Shown here: positions 1 through 9,056 of the stretch, piece by piece
How the letters are laid out: the number at the start of each line of letters is the position of its first letter
Numbering within the stretch: position 1 is the stretch's first letter
NCBI RefSeq assembly: GCF_001673155.1
Contig: NZ_LZLE01000178.1
Coordinates: forward strand, 1 to 56,511
Origin: Mycobacterium sp. 1423905.2
GTDB lineage: Bacteria; Actinomycetota; Actinomycetes; Mycobacteriales; Mycobacteriaceae
Reading direction: 5' to 3'
Length of the DNA: 56,511 bases
Translations under genes and position numbers: made by a program
The notes under the pieces: model-generated
Databases searched by the model: none
What the model saw: only the letters and a program-made list of their open reading frames with translations
Told to the model about the DNA's origin: nothing

Positions 1-1
1 A

Positions 2-1387
2 CACGCGCTGGGACTACCGACCCTGTACGCCTCTGGGCGGGCCGGGATCGCGAGCACCGAGGCGCCGGCCGACGGCCAGGTCCCCGACGGCACCAACCTG
101 GACCCGCTGTTCAACGTCCTGCTCGAGCACGTGCCGCCGCCCAAAGGTGATCCGGAAGCCCCGCTGCAGGCGCTGGTCACCAACCTGGACGCCTCGGCGT
201 TCCTGGGCCGGCTGGCGCTGATCCGCATCTACAACGGCCGCATCCGCAAAGGCCAGCAGGTCGCCTGGATGCGTGAGGTGGACGGGTTGCCGGTCATCAC
301 CAGCGCCAAGATCACCGAGCTGCTCGCCACCGAGGGCGTCGAGCGCAGCGCCACCGACCAGGCCGTCGCCGGCGACATCGTCGCCATTGCGGGCCTGCCC
401 GAGATCATGATCGGCGACACACTCGCCGACCCGGACCACGCCCACGCGCTGCCGCGCATCACCGTCGACGAGCCGGCCATCTCGGTGACCATCGGCACCA
501 ACACCTCGCCACTGGCCGGCAAGGTGTCCGGGCACAAGCTGACCGCCCGGATGGTCCGCAACCGGCTCGATCAAGAGCTGGTCGGCAACGTCTCGATCCG
601 GGTCGTCGACATCGGCCGCCCGGACGCGTGGGAGGTGCAGGGCCGTGGTGAGCTGGCGCTGGCCGTCCTCGTCGAGCAGATGCGCCGTGAGGGCTTCGAG
701 CTGACGGTCGGCAAGCCGCAGGTGGTCACCCGCACGATCGACGGCAAGCTGCACGAGCCGTTCGAGGCGATGACAATCGACTGCCCCGAGGAGTTCGTCG
801 GCGCCATCACCCAGCTGATGGCCGCCCGCAAGGGCCGCATGGAGGAAATGACCAACCACGCGGCCGGCTGGGTGCGGATGGACTTCATCGTGCCCAGCCG
901 CGGTTTGATCGGCTTCCGCACCGACTTCCTCACGCTGACCCGGGGCACCGGCATCGCCAACGCGGTGTTCGACGGTTACCGCCCGTGGGCGGGGGAGATC
1001 CGGGCCCGGCACACCGGGTCCCTGGTCTCCGATCGCAGCGGCAGCGTCACGCCGTTCGCGATGATCCAGCTCGCCGACCGGGGCCAGTTCTTCGTCGAGC
1101 CCGGCCAGGACACCTACGAAGGGCACGTCGTCGGCATCAACCCGCGAGCCGAGGACCTCGACGTGAACGTCACGCGGGAGAAGAAGCTGACCAACATGCG
1201 ATCGTCGACCGCCGACGTGATGGAGACGCTGGCGCGCCCGTTGGCCCTGGACCTCGAACAAGCGATGGAGTTCTGCGCCGAGGACGAGTGCGTCGAGGTG
1301 ACCCCGGAAATCGTCCGGGTGCGCAAGGTCGAGCTGGACGCCACCTCGCGGGCCCGCAGCCGGGCGCGCGCGAAGGCGCGGGGATAA
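2..1387 (+). CDS. typA: Ribosome-associated GTPase TypA/BipA (3' part)
   Basis: TypA/BipA is a translational GTPase of the EF-G family that binds the ribosome and helps 50S assembly and stress adaptation. The reading frame is open from base 2, so the start lies outside the window. About 461 residues remain; the family is usually about 610-630 long, so most of the G domain is missing. What is left begins near the end of the G domain, passes through the OB-like domain II ([20 protein letters not shown]) and the EF-G-like domains III and V ([20 protein letters not shown]), and ends in the BipA-specific C-terminal domain ([12 protein letters not shown]) with a basic Arg/Ala tail. Two bases separate its TAA from the GTG of lpqW, as in the M. 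tuberculosis Rv1165-Rv1166 order. Confidence 0.95.
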   Translation, partial: HALGLPTLYASGRAGIASTEAPADGQVPDGTNLDPLFNVLLEHVPPPKGDPEAPLQALVTNLDASAFLGRLALIRIYNGRIRKGQQVAWMREVDGLPVITSAKITELLATEGVERSATDQAVAGDIVAIAGLPEIMIGDTLADPDHAHALPRITVDEPAISVTIGTNTSPLAGKVSGHKLTARMVRNRLDQELVGNVSIRVVDIGRPDAWEVQGRGELALAVLVEQMRREGFELTVGKPQVVTRTIDGKLHEPFEAMTIDCPEEFVGAITQLMAARKGRMEEMTNHAAGWVRMDFIVPSRGLIGFRTDFLTLTRGTGIANAVFDGYRPWAGEIRARHTGSLVSDRSGSVTPFAMIQLADRGQFFVEPGQDTYEGHVVGINPRAEDLDVNVTREKKLTNMRSSTADVMETLARPLALDLEQAMEFCAEDECVEVTPEIVRVRKVELDATSRARSRARAKARG

Positions 1388-1388
1388 C

Positions 1389-3317
1389 GTGCCGCGGGCG
1401 CGCGAGCGTCCTCTCGTTAACCTGATCTTCGTGCTGCACCAAGCCCGTCACATTCTGCTGACGGTCGGTGTGCTGATCACGCTGGTTGGTCTGGTTTTGT
1501 CGGCGTGCACCGTTTCGCCGCCTCCCGCGCCCCAGAGCACCGACACCCCGCACAGCACGCTGCCACCGCCGCAGCACCCGACCCAGATCATCATGGGTAT
1601 CGACTCGATCGGCGCCGGGTTCAATCCCCACCTGCTGTCCGATCTCTCGCCGGTGAACGCCGCGATCAGCGCCCTGGTGTTGCCCAGCGCGTTCCGTCCG
1701 GTACCCGACCCGAGTTCGTCGACCGGCTCGCGCTGGGAAATGGATCCCACCCTGCTGGTCTCGGCGGACGTCACCAACGAAAACCCGTTCACGGTGACCT
1801 ACAAGATCCGGCCCGAGGCGCAGTGGACCGACAACGCCCCAATCGCTGCCGACGACTTCTGGTATCTGTGGCGGCAGATGGTCAGTCAGCCCGGAGTCGT
1901 CGATCCGGCCGGTTATGACCTGATCACCGGAGTGCAGTCCCTGGAAGGCGGTAAGCATGCCGTCGTCACCTTCTCCCAGCCGTATCCGGCCTGGCGGGAG
2001 CTGTTCCACAACATCCTGCCCGCCCACATCGTCAAGGACGTGCCGGGCGGGTTCGCCGCCGGATTGGCCCGCGCGCTCCCGGTCACCGGGGGCCAATTCC
2101 GCGTGGAGAACATCGACCCGCAGCGCGACGAGATCCTGATCGCCCGCAACGACCGGTATTGGGGGCCGCCGGCCAAACCCGCGCTCATCCAGTTCCGCCG
2201 CGCCGGGGCGCCCGCGGCGCTGGCCGATTCCGTGCGCAACGGCGACACCCAGGTGGCCCAGGTGCACGGCGGCTCGGCAGCGTTCGCGCAGCTGTCGGCC
2301 ATCCCCGACGTGCGCACCGCGCGGATCGTCACGCCGCGGGTCATGCAGCTCACGCTGCGCGCCAACGAACCGAAATTGGCCGATTCCCAAGTGCGCAAGG
2401 CGATTCTGGGGCTGATGGACGTGGACCTGCTGGCTGCGGTGGGAGCGGGCAGCGACAACACCGTGACCTTGGACCAGGCGCAGATCCGGTCGCCGAGTGA
2501 CCCGGGTTATGTACCGACGGCACCTCCGGCGATGAGCACCACCGCCGCCCTCGGGCTGTTGGCGGGGGCCGGTTTTCAGGTGGAGAGCACCACTTCGGCA
2601 TCCCCGACGCCGCCCGGTTCGACGACCACACCGGTCAACACCGGGCCACCGGAGGTGCGCGGCCGGATCAGCAAGGACGGTAAACAGTTGTCGCTGGTGA
2701 TAGGGGTGGCGGCCAACGACCCGACCGCGGTGGCGGTCGCCAACACCGCCGCCGACCAGTTACGCAACGTCGGGATCGCCGCCAGCGTGCTGGCTCTGGA
2801 CCCCGTCGTGCTCTATCGCGACGCACTGAACAACCATCAGGTCGACGCGCTGGTGGGGTGGCACCAAGCCGGGGGGAACCTGGCGACGTCGTTGGCGTCG
2901 CGGTTCGGCTGTCCCGCGCTGCAGGCCACCGAGGTCCCGCCGCCCAATGCCCCGACCAGTCCGGTGTCCGGCCCGGCCGGCCTGACCCCGTCAGCCGGTC
3001 CGGACGCGCCGACGACGACCGCTCCCAGCCGGCCGCCGGATCCGAACGCGCTGATCAAGGCGCCGTCGAACCTCACCGGCATCTGTGATCGCAGCCTGGA
3101 GTCCAACATCGAGGCCGCGCTCAACGGCACCAAGAACATCAACGACGTCATCACCGCCGTGGAACCGAGGCTGTGGAACATGTCGACGGTGTTGCCCATC
3201 CTGCAAGACACCACGATCGTGGCGGCCGGCCCCAGCGTGCAGAACGTCAGCTTGTCCGGCGCCGTCCCGGTCGGCATTGTCGGCGACGCGGGCCAATGGG
3301 TCAAGACGGGGCCATGA
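1389..3317 (+). CDS. lpqW: Lipoprotein LpqW, substrate-binding-protein fold
   Basis: This is a 642-residue lipoprotein with the fold of family 5 (oligopeptide) extracytoplasmic binding proteins. In mycobacteria LpqW is not a known transporter subunit; it acts at the branch point between polar PIMs and LM/LAM synthesis in the cell envelope. The N terminus has a basic stretch, a hydrophobic core ([20 protein letters not shown]) and a lipobox with Cys40 as the lipidation site. The mature protein starts Pro/Thr rich, then carries the binding-protein body, interrupted by Pro/Thr/Ser-rich inserts around residues 400-420 and 510-560. The GTG start lies 2 bases after typA, which suggests co-transcription. 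Synteny with typA supports the name. Confidence 0.9.
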   Translation: MPRARERPLVNLIFVLHQARHILLTVGVLITLVGLVLSACTVSPPPAPQSTDTPHSTLPPPQHPTQIIMGIDSIGAGFNPHLLSDLSPVNAAISALVLPSAFRPVPDPSSSTGSRWEMDPTLLVSADVTNENPFTVTYKIRPEAQWTDNAPIAADDFWYLWRQMVSQPGVVDPAGYDLITGVQSLEGGKHAVVTFSQPYPAWRELFHNILPAHIVKDVPGGFAAGLARALPVTGGQFRVENIDPQRDEILIARNDRYWGPPAKPALIQFRRAGAPAALADSVRNGDTQVAQVHGGSAAFAQLSAIPDVRTARIVTPRVMQLTLRANEPKLADSQVRKAILGLMDVDLLAAVGAGSDNTVTLDQAQIRSPSDPGYVPTAPPAMSTTAALGLLAGAGFQVESTTSASPTPPGSTTTPVNTGPPEVRGRISKDGKQLSLVIGVAANDPTAVAVANTAADQLRNVGIAASVLALDPVVLYRDALNNHQVDALVGWHQAGGNLATSLASRFGCPALQATEVPPPNAPTSPVSGPAGLTPSAGPDAPTTTAPSRPPDPNALIKAPSNLTGICDRSLESNIEAALNGTKNINDVITAVEPRLWNMSTVLPILQDTTIVAAGPSVQNVSLSGAVPVGIVGDAGQWVKTGP

Positions 3318-3498
3318 CGCAGACCTAAACATCGGAATCAAGGTTGCTACCCGACCAAACTTATTGTCTCTGTGGCGAATTGTTACCGACGAATTGTGTT
3401 GAAAACCGCATACGACATGCACATACTCCGATACGCTCCGCTCAAGCGTCCGATCGGGTAGGGGACGGTCACAAATAAAAGTGGCGGGGAGGGCACGG

Positions 3499-5823
3499 AT
3501 GTCCTTTTTATTTGCAGACACACCGTTCGTAGCGGCGGCTGCGGGCGACTTGGCAAGCATTGGCACGTCAATCAGTTCGGCCAGTAACTCCATCGCCTCC
3601 GTGACCACTGCGGTGATCCCCGCGGGTCTGGACGAGGTGTCGGCGAGCATCGCGGCACTTTTCGGCGCCCATGGGCAGGCTTATCAGGCGCTGAGCCAGC
3701 AGGCCGCGCTGTTCCATGAGCAGTTCGTCCAGGCGATGAGCGCCGGTGCGCAGGCGTATGCCTCCGCCGAAGCCCTCAACATCCAGGCGATCGCCGGCGC
3801 GCCGGGGGCGGCCGCGCTCGACGTCTTCGGTCAGGCGGGCGCGAACTTCGCCACCAATGTGGTCAACGCCGAACTGGCGTTCAACGGCGCCCTGGTCGGC
3901 GGTCAGAACGCCCTGGTGCAGGCGGCGGGCGGCATCAACAGTGTCATCGGCAGCGCTCTCACCGGCGGCTTCAACGCTGGCAACCTGGTCGTCGGCACCG
4001 GCGAACAGTTCGTGAACAGCGTCATCGGCGCCCAGGTCCCGACGGGCTTCGCCAGCAGCCTGGTGGTCGGCGGGCCGGGCGCGGGCCTGCAACTCAGCGC
4101 GGCCCTCAACGGCTTGGCCGGCAACTTCAACGCCGCCCTGTCCGGACTCGGGAGCCAGCTCAGCACCGCCTTGTCGGGCAGCCTTGCGCTGCCGGACTTC
4201 TCGAGCCTGGCCGCGAATCTGAACGGCGCCCTCTCCGGCAGCTTCGCCGGTGGCCTGCCCAACCTGTCCGGCCTGGTACAGACCGGCCAGTCGCTGGCAG
4301 CCGGCTTCAACGCGGCAGTGAACAACCTGGGCGCTCAGATCAGCGGCGCGCTCGGCGGTCTGCCCGACGTAGCTGGGTTGATTCAGACCGGCGGCGCCCT
4401 GACCGGCAACTTCGGTGCCACCCTCAACGGCCTGGGCGCTCAGCTGTCCGCCGCCCTTGGTGGCGGTTTGCCCGCGCTGGCGGCCTTGGCAGGAAACTTC
4501 GGTGCCAGCCTCAACGGGCTGGGTGCCCAGCTGTCCGCCGCCTTGTCCGGGGCGTTGGGTGGTGGCCTGCCCGGACTCGCCGCCTTGGGGGGCAGCTTCG
4601 GCGCCGCCCTCAACGGGCTGGGCGGGCAGCTGTCCGCCGCCCTGTCCGGTGGCCTGCCCAACCTTGCTGCCCTCCTGCCGACCGGCGGAACGCTGCTCGG
4701 CAACTTCAACGCCGCACTCAACGGCTTGGGTGGACAGCTCAGTGCGGCCCTGACCGGCGGCTTCCCGGGCATCCCCGGCCTCGCCCTGGGCTTCGACCTG
4801 CCCGCCGTGACCGCCGCCTTCACCGGGGCGCTGCCCGGCTTCGGCGCCCAGGTCAACACCGCTCTGACGGCTGCCTTAGCCGGCAACTTCGGCCCCTTCT
4901 CCGCGCTGGTCAACACTGTGGCGGCGATACCGACCAATGGCGTCGCACAGCTGAACCTGCTGCAGAACGGAATTTTGGGCGGGCTGGCCACCAACGAGCT
5001 GGCGCTCAGCAGCGCTCTGGTCGCCAACGAGCAGGGCCTGGTGTCGGCACTGCTGGGGCCCGCCGCGCTGACCGGCGCCGGCGGCTACGCCATCAACGCC
5101 GCGAACCTGCTGCTCGGCACCCCGCTCAACGTCCTCAACGGCGCATTGGGCATCAATGTGCCCGGGTTGACCACCAGCTTGCTGTTCAACCCGGCGTTCG
5201 CCGGCGGCATCACCGGCGGCGGCTTGCTCGGCGCGGCCGAGCAGCTGCTGTCGCTCAACGCCGCCGTGGGCGGGATTCCCGGCTTGAACGCCTCGTTGCT
5301 GACGCAGCTGGGTCTGGGCCCGGCTGGCTTGGACGCGCTGCTCAACAGCCAGCTCGCGTTCAACGGCAACCTGGTGGCCAACGAAGAAGCGCTGCGCGCC
5401 GCGCTGGTCGGCGTGGTAGGCCCACTCAACGGGGCGATCGACAACGCGTTCGGCATGGTGAACGGCGTGGTCGGCGGATTCCAAGGAGCGGTCGACGGCC
5501 TGCTCGGCGTCGCCGTGGGTGGTACGACGCCATTGTCAGTGATCACCGAGAGCTTGATTGTTCCGGCCTTGGACGGAGACCTCTTCGGGGCGATCACTGC
5601 CGGCGGCTTCCTGGGTGCCTTGGAGAACAAGTTCCTGATGGACGCGTCGTTCATCAGCAACTTCTTGGTCCCGATCCAGCTGTCGCTCAACGGCGGGCTG
5701 CCGGCCTACCTCACGCAGCTGGGCGCCAACATCAACGCCAACCTCAACGCCGTGTTGACCGGAAGCGTCAACATCGGCCCCGGCGGCATCACTATCGGTG
5801 GCGGTGGGAACGTAACTCCCTAG
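3499..5823 (+). CDS. PE-family protein with Ala/Gly/Leu/Asn repeats
   Basis: The first roughly 95 residues are a PE domain ([20 protein letters not shown], then [14 protein letters not shown]). The remaining roughly 680 residues are Ala/Gly/Leu/Asn rich. Residues about 200-430 contain an imperfect repeat of the form LNGLG(A/G)QLSAAL(S/T/G)G joined by GNF(N/G)A linkers. This is neither the GGAGG pattern of PGRS nor the PPE-MPTR pentapeptide. PE proteins are normally ESX-5 substrates placed at the cell surface, usually paired with a PPE partner, but none is adjacent here. I chose the ATG at 3499 because it begins the canonical PE N terminus; an in-frame GTG at 3481 would add six residues. At this place M. 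tuberculosis has the PPE17/PE11 pair, so the locus is variable. Confidence 0.85.
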   Translation: MSFLFADTPFVAAAAGDLASIGTSISSASNSIASVTTAVIPAGLDEVSASIAALFGAHGQAYQALSQQAALFHEQFVQAMSAGAQAYASAEALNIQAIAGAPGAAALDVFGQAGANFATNVVNAELAFNGALVGGQNALVQAAGGINSVIGSALTGGFNAGNLVVGTGEQFVNSVIGAQVPTGFASSLVVGGPGAGLQLSAALNGLAGNFNAALSGLGSQLSTALSGSLALPDFSSLAANLNGALSGSFAGGLPNLSGLVQTGQSLAAGFNAAVNNLGAQISGALGGLPDVAGLIQTGGALTGNFGATLNGLGAQLSAALGGGLPALAALAGNFGASLNGLGAQLSAALSGALGGGLPGLAALGGSFGAALNGLGGQLSAALSGGLPNLAALLPTGGTLLGNFNAALNGLGGQLSAALTGGFPGIPGLALGFDLPAVTAAFTGALPGFGAQVNTALTAALAGNFGPFSALVNTVAAIPTNGVAQLNLLQNGILGGLATNELALSSALVANEQGLVSALLGPAALTGAGGYAINAANLLLGTPLNVLNGALGINVPGLTTSLLFNPAFAGGITGGGLLGAAEQLLSLNAAVGGIPGLNASLLTQLGLGPAGLDALLNSQLAFNGNLVANEEALRAALVGVVGPLNGAIDNAFGMVNGVVGGFQGAVDGLLGVAVGGTTPLSVITESLIVPALDGDLFGAITAGGFLGALENKFLMDASFISNFLVPIQLSLNGGLPAYLTQLGANINANLNAVLTGSVNIGPGGITIGGGGNVTP

Positions 5824-6431
5824 CCGTCGGGGCAGGTCGCACCGGATTTCGGCGGTATCACCGTATCCAGGATGAGCGCGATCTCCTTACGGCTCGGCGG
5901 TGTGCCGAACAGCATGAAGTGCTGATTGATCAACGCCGGGCCGATCAGGGGGCTCAGCGGGGTGAGCGTCGCGGGATCGAGGTCGCCGTCGCGCACCCCG
6001 GCTTGCAGGATCGACTCGACGATCTTGAGCCGCGGGCACACCACGGCGTCGGCGAAGATGGCGCGCAGCTCGGGCTCGTGAATGACCTGGCCGATGATCT
6101 CCAGTCCAGGGAAATCGGTCTTGCCCGCCAGCACGTCGCGGTGCGCATTGAACACGGCCAGCAGATTCTCTCGCGCCGAGCGGCCGGCCTTCGGCTCCGG
6201 CAACGGAGGCACCGCATGATGCAGCGCCGCCAACACCAGATCGTGTTTGCTGGCCCAGCGCCGGTACAACGCGGCCTTGCCGGTCTGGGCCCGCGCGGCG
6301 ATGCCCTCCATCGTCAGACCGCCGTAGCCAACCGAAGCCAGTTCGGCCAGGGTGGCGGCGAACAGCGCTCGTTCCAGCACTTCGCCACGCCGACGGCTCC
6401 GGCTCGCTGAATTCCGGGTGAGCTGCGCCAT
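5820..6431 (-). CDS. TetR-family transcriptional regulator
   Basis: This is a 203-residue regulator with an N-terminal TetR helix-turn-helix ([20 protein letters not shown], residues about 38-57) and a ligand-binding domain of the TetR_C type. Its position between lpqW and mshB matches Rv1167c of M. tuberculosis. The frame stays open far upstream, but the part beyond 6431 is only the complement of mshB; the ATG at 6431 gives a normal TetR N terminus. Its stop codon and the stop of the convergent PE gene overlap within one CTAG palindrome. The ligand and targets cannot be read from the sequence. The 72-bp gap to divergent mshB could hold its operator, but I see no clear palindrome there. Confidence 0.85.
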   Translation of the reverse strand: MAQLTRNSASRSRRRGEVLERALFAATLAELASVGYGGLTMEGIAARAQTGKAALYRRWASKHDLVLAALHHAVPPLPEPKAGRSARENLLAVFNAHRDVLAGKTDFPGLEIIGQVIHEPELRAIFADAVVCPRLKIVESILQAGVRDGDLDPATLTPLSPLIGPALINQHFMLFGTPPSRKEIALILDTVIPPKSGATCPDG

Positions 6432-6503
6432 TGTTCGATAGTAGCCGTCGCCGTTCCTATCGTGGCTTTCCGCGCCACAACGGGTGCCGGGTAGGGTGCG
6501 TCC

Positions 6504-7406
6504 ATGCCTGAGACGCCGCGGCTGCTGTTCGTCCACGCGCACCCCGACGACGAAAGTTTGAGCAACGGCGCCACCATCGCGCACTACACCGCCCGCGGGG
6601 CGCAGGTCCAGGTGGTGACCTGCACGCTGGGCGAAGAGGGCGAGGTCATCGGCGAACGCTGGGCCCAACTGGCCGTTGATCACGCCGATCAGCTCGGCGG
6701 CTACCGCATCGGCGAACTCACCGCCGCGCTGCGGGCGCTCGGCATCGCAGACGGCCCCACTTACCTGGGCGGCGCGGGGCGCTGGCGCGACTCCGGCATG
6801 GCCGGCACCCAGCGACGCGGTCGGACCAGATTCATTGACGCCGAGGAATCGGAGTCCGTTGGCGCGCTGGTCGCCATCATCCGTCAGCTGCGCCCGCATG
6901 TCGTGGTGACGTATGACCCCGACGGCGGATACGGGCATCCCGATCACGTGCACACCCACACGGTCACCACCGCTGCGGTGGCTGCCGCGGCCGGCGACGG
7001 GTACCCCGGTGAGTCCTGGGCGGTGCCCAAGTTCTATTGGACGGTCCTGGGCCTGAGCTCGCTGCTCTCGGCCGGGCAACAGCTCACCGCGGACGATCTG
7101 CAACCGGAATGGGTGCTGCTGCCGTCGGAGGAGGTTTCTTTCGCCTATCCCGACGACCGCATCGACGCCGTCGTCGCAGGCGACGCCGACGCGCACGCGG
7201 CCAAGGTGGCCGCCCTGCGCGCCCACGCCACCCAGGTCGTCGTCGGACCGACCGGTCGGGCGGGAGCGTTGTCGAACAACATCGCGCTGCCAATCCTGGC
7301 CGATGAGCACTACGTTCTGGTCGGCGGCGCTGCGGGCGACCGCGACGAGCGCGGTTGGGAAACCGATCTGCTGGCTGGTCTGGGCTTGGCGGAGCTCGGC
7401 ACGTAG
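6504..7406 (+). CDS. mshB: MshB, GlcNAc-Ins deacetylase of mycothiol synthesis
   Basis: MshB removes the acetyl group from N-acetylglucosaminyl-inositol in the second half of mycothiol biosynthesis, the main low-molecular-weight thiol of actinobacteria. The protein is 300 residues, the expected length. It has the zinc-binding motif HAHPDDE with His13, Asp15 and Asp16, and the downstream [13 protein letters not shown] motif where His148 should be the third zinc ligand and His145 assists catalysis. The related amidase Mca shares this fold, but position next to the Rv1171-type membrane protein and fbiC fits MshB. The ATG at 6504 begins the conserved N terminus. Confidence 0.93.
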   Translation: MPETPRLLFVHAHPDDESLSNGATIAHYTARGAQVQVVTCTLGEEGEVIGERWAQLAVDHADQLGGYRIGELTAALRALGIADGPTYLGGAGRWRDSGMAGTQRRGRTRFIDAEESESVGALVAIIRQLRPHVVVTYDPDGGYGHPDHVHTHTVTTAAVAAAAGDGYPGESWAVPKFYWTVLGLSSLLSAGQQLTADDLQPEWVLLPSEEVSFAYPDDRIDAVVAGDADAHAAKVAALRAHATQVVVGPTGRAGALSNNIALPILADEHYVLVGGAAGDRDERGWETDLLAGLGLAELGT

Positions 7407-7439
7407 CATGCAAGTCAGGCCGTCACGGAAGGAATTCGC

Positions 7440-7547
7440 ATGGACCCCGACCTGGACCCTAACCTGCAGCACTGGCAAGACCGTCTCGACAGCTTCCAGT
7501 GGGTTCTCGGCTCGATTCTTTCCCAAGTCGACAGCGTCCCAACCTGA
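7440..7547 (+). CDS. Small 35-residue ORF between mshB and membrane protein
   Basis: This is a short reading frame of 35 codons starting with ATG at 7440, preceded at good spacing by a strong Shine-Dalgarno sequence (GGAAGGA, 7429-7435). The product, MDPDLDPNLQHWQDRLDSFQ and 15 more residues, is acidic at its N terminus, contains two Trp and several Gln, and could form one amphipathic helix. Its TGA at 7545-7547 overlaps a CTG that could begin the next gene, a layout typical of translational coupling. I do not recognise a family. The ribosome binding site and the coupling are the support; comparison of synonymous substitution in other mycobacteria would decide. Confidence 0.55.
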   Translation: MDPDLDPNLQHWQDRLDSFQWVLGSILSQVDSVPT

Positions 7548-7960
7548 CCGACACTCGATCCCGCGTCGCCCTCAGCGAGGACACCGGCGCGACAGATCCC
7601 GCGATTCGGTTCGTTGTCCTGGCCCTATTGGCCGTTGACGGAGTCCTTTCCGCAGTAGCCGGGGCGCTGCTGCTGCCCACCTACCTCGGCTCGATGCCCT
7701 TCCCGGTGAGCGCACTGCTCAGCGGACTGGTCAACGCCGCCCTGGTGTGGGCAGCTCAGCGGTGGACCAGCTCGCCGCGGATTGCGGCGCTGCCGTTATG
7801 GACGTGGTTGCTGACCGTGGCGCTGATGAGCTTGGGCGGGCCCGGCGACGACGTCATCCTGGGCGGGCAAGGAGTGCTGGCCTACGGCGCGTTGATCCTG
7901 CTGGTGCTCGGCGTGGCGCCGCCGGGGTGGGTGCTGTGGCGGGGGTGGACCCGCGGCTGA
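7499..7960 (+). CDS. Small integral membrane protein (Rv1171-like)
   Basis: This is a predicted four-helix membrane protein of 138-153 residues. Hydrophobic segments include FVVLALLAVDGVLSAVAGAL, LLSGLVNAALVWAA, LPLWTWLLTVALMSLGG and VLAYGALILLVLGVAPPGWV. A place after mshB and before a PE gene matches Rv1171 of M. tuberculosis, whose function is unknown. The start is uncertain: a GTG at 7499 overlaps the preceding 35-codon ORF by 49 bases in another frame, whereas a CTG at 7544 would overlap only its stop codon and gives NLTDTR as the junction. I give the longest form. No transporter or enzyme motif is visible. Confidence 0.72.
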   Translation: MGSRLDSFPSRQRPNLTDTRSRVALSEDTGATDPAIRFVVLALLAVDGVLSAVAGALLLPTYLGSMPFPVSALLSGLVNAALVWAAQRWTSSPRIAALPLWTWLLTVALMSLGGPGDDVILGGQGVLAYGALILLVLGVAPPGWVLWRGWTRG

Positions 7961-7974
7961 CCGGTGCCGCCGGC

Positions 7975-8844
7975 TCAAGGCAGTGGCGGCAGCGGCGGGA
8001 GCGGCGGAAGGAAGCTGCGGATCCAGTACCACTCGTTGTAGAGGAACTGGTTGATCGAGGCCGTGGTGGCCGACCAGAAGTTGCTCAGCCCTTGCGAGAA
8101 GGTGACGGTGCCGGCCAGCCAGTCCAGCGTGTTGAACAACCCGCTCTGCACCATCGGTTCGAACAGGTCGTAGAGGAAGTTGATCTGCGGCGCCAGGATG
8201 CCGACCCACGGCAGCCAGCCCGCCGCATAGGCAGCCAGGTTGAACCCGTACTGCACATACGGCTCGATGGCCACATAGGCGTTCTCGATGGCGGTGGCCC
8301 AGGACACCGGGATGACGGCCGCCGTCGGTGCCACGGCCGTCGCGGCCGCCGACAGCGCGCTTGAGGCCGCCCGGGTCAGGTTGCCGCCGGTGGCGGCCAA
8401 CTGCAGTGCGCTCGTGGCGGCGGCCGCGGGAGCGCCGAGCATATTGCCGCCCAACACGCCGGCGACCGCGCTTTGCACCCGGCTCACCGCTTCGGACACC
8501 GCTCCGGCGCCACCGGCCAGCTGGGCGGCGGGCGCCGTGGCCGCGCTCGCCAGGGTCTGCGCGGCACCGGCCTCAGCTGAGGCGTAGGCGGCGGCCGAGT
8601 TCTGCAAGGCCTGGGTGAACTGAGCATGGAAGCTCGACAACTGCGAGCTGAGCTGCTGATACCCCTGGCCGAATCGGGAGAATAGGGCGGCGACCTCAGC
8701 CGAAACATCGTCGGCGGCGGCCGCGGCGATTCCGGTGGTCGGGACCGCGGCGGCCGCGCTGGCCGCGTTGATGTCCGAACCGATACCGGCTACGTCCGAA
8801 GCCGCCGCTACCAGCGCCTGCGGCGCCGCCAGCAAGTGGGACAT
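7975..8844 (-). CDS. PE-family protein, PE12-like
   Basis: This is a 289-residue protein. Residues 1-95 form a PE domain (MSHLLAAPQALVAAASDVAG to YASAEAGAAQTLAS). An Ala-rich linker follows, then a more hydrophobic segment (EPYVQYGFNLAAYAAGWLPW, then VGILAPQINFLYDLFEPMV) of a type found in the C termini of several PE and PPE proteins, and a proline tail PPLPPLPPLP. The gene sits between the mshB block and divergent fbiC, where M. tuberculosis has PE12 (Rv1172c). The start is supported by a strong ribosome binding site (GGGAGGAG) just before the ATG at 8844. Export through a type VII system is expected from the family; the partner is not adjacent. Confidence 0.85.
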   Translation of the reverse strand: MSHLLAAPQALVAAASDVAGIGSDINAASAAAAVPTTGIAAAAADDVSAEVAALFSRFGQGYQQLSSQLSSFHAQFTQALQNSAAAYASAEAGAAQTLASAATAPAAQLAGGAGAVSEAVSRVQSAVAGVLGGNMLGAPAAAATSALQLAATGGNLTRAASSALSAAATAVAPTAAVIPVSWATAIENAYVAIEPYVQYGFNLAAYAAGWLPWVGILAPQINFLYDLFEPMVQSGLFNTLDWLAGTVTFSQGLSNFWSATTASINQFLYNEWYWIRSFLPPLPPLPPLP

Positions 8845-9056
8845 CTGAGGCTCCTCCCGCCCAAGCACACCAGTTTGGTTGGGATGGTAGTCGGATCGGT
8901 GCCCGAAAACGGCCGTCTCGAGGATTCCGGTGTCCGCAGAACCTCGACCACGTGCCCGGACCCGGCTGCGGCTACTGTTGCGCGTATGGCGCCGAAGTTC
9001 CCGGTATCGGAGTGGGACGTGCGGATGAAATCTGTCCCTGGGGAAGTTAAACGAAC

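Noticed and set aside
6432..7526. N-terminal extension of the TetR gene to 568 residues
   Set aside because: The extra part is antisense to mshB, which has clear catalytic motifs; the TetR fold is complete from the ATG at 6431.
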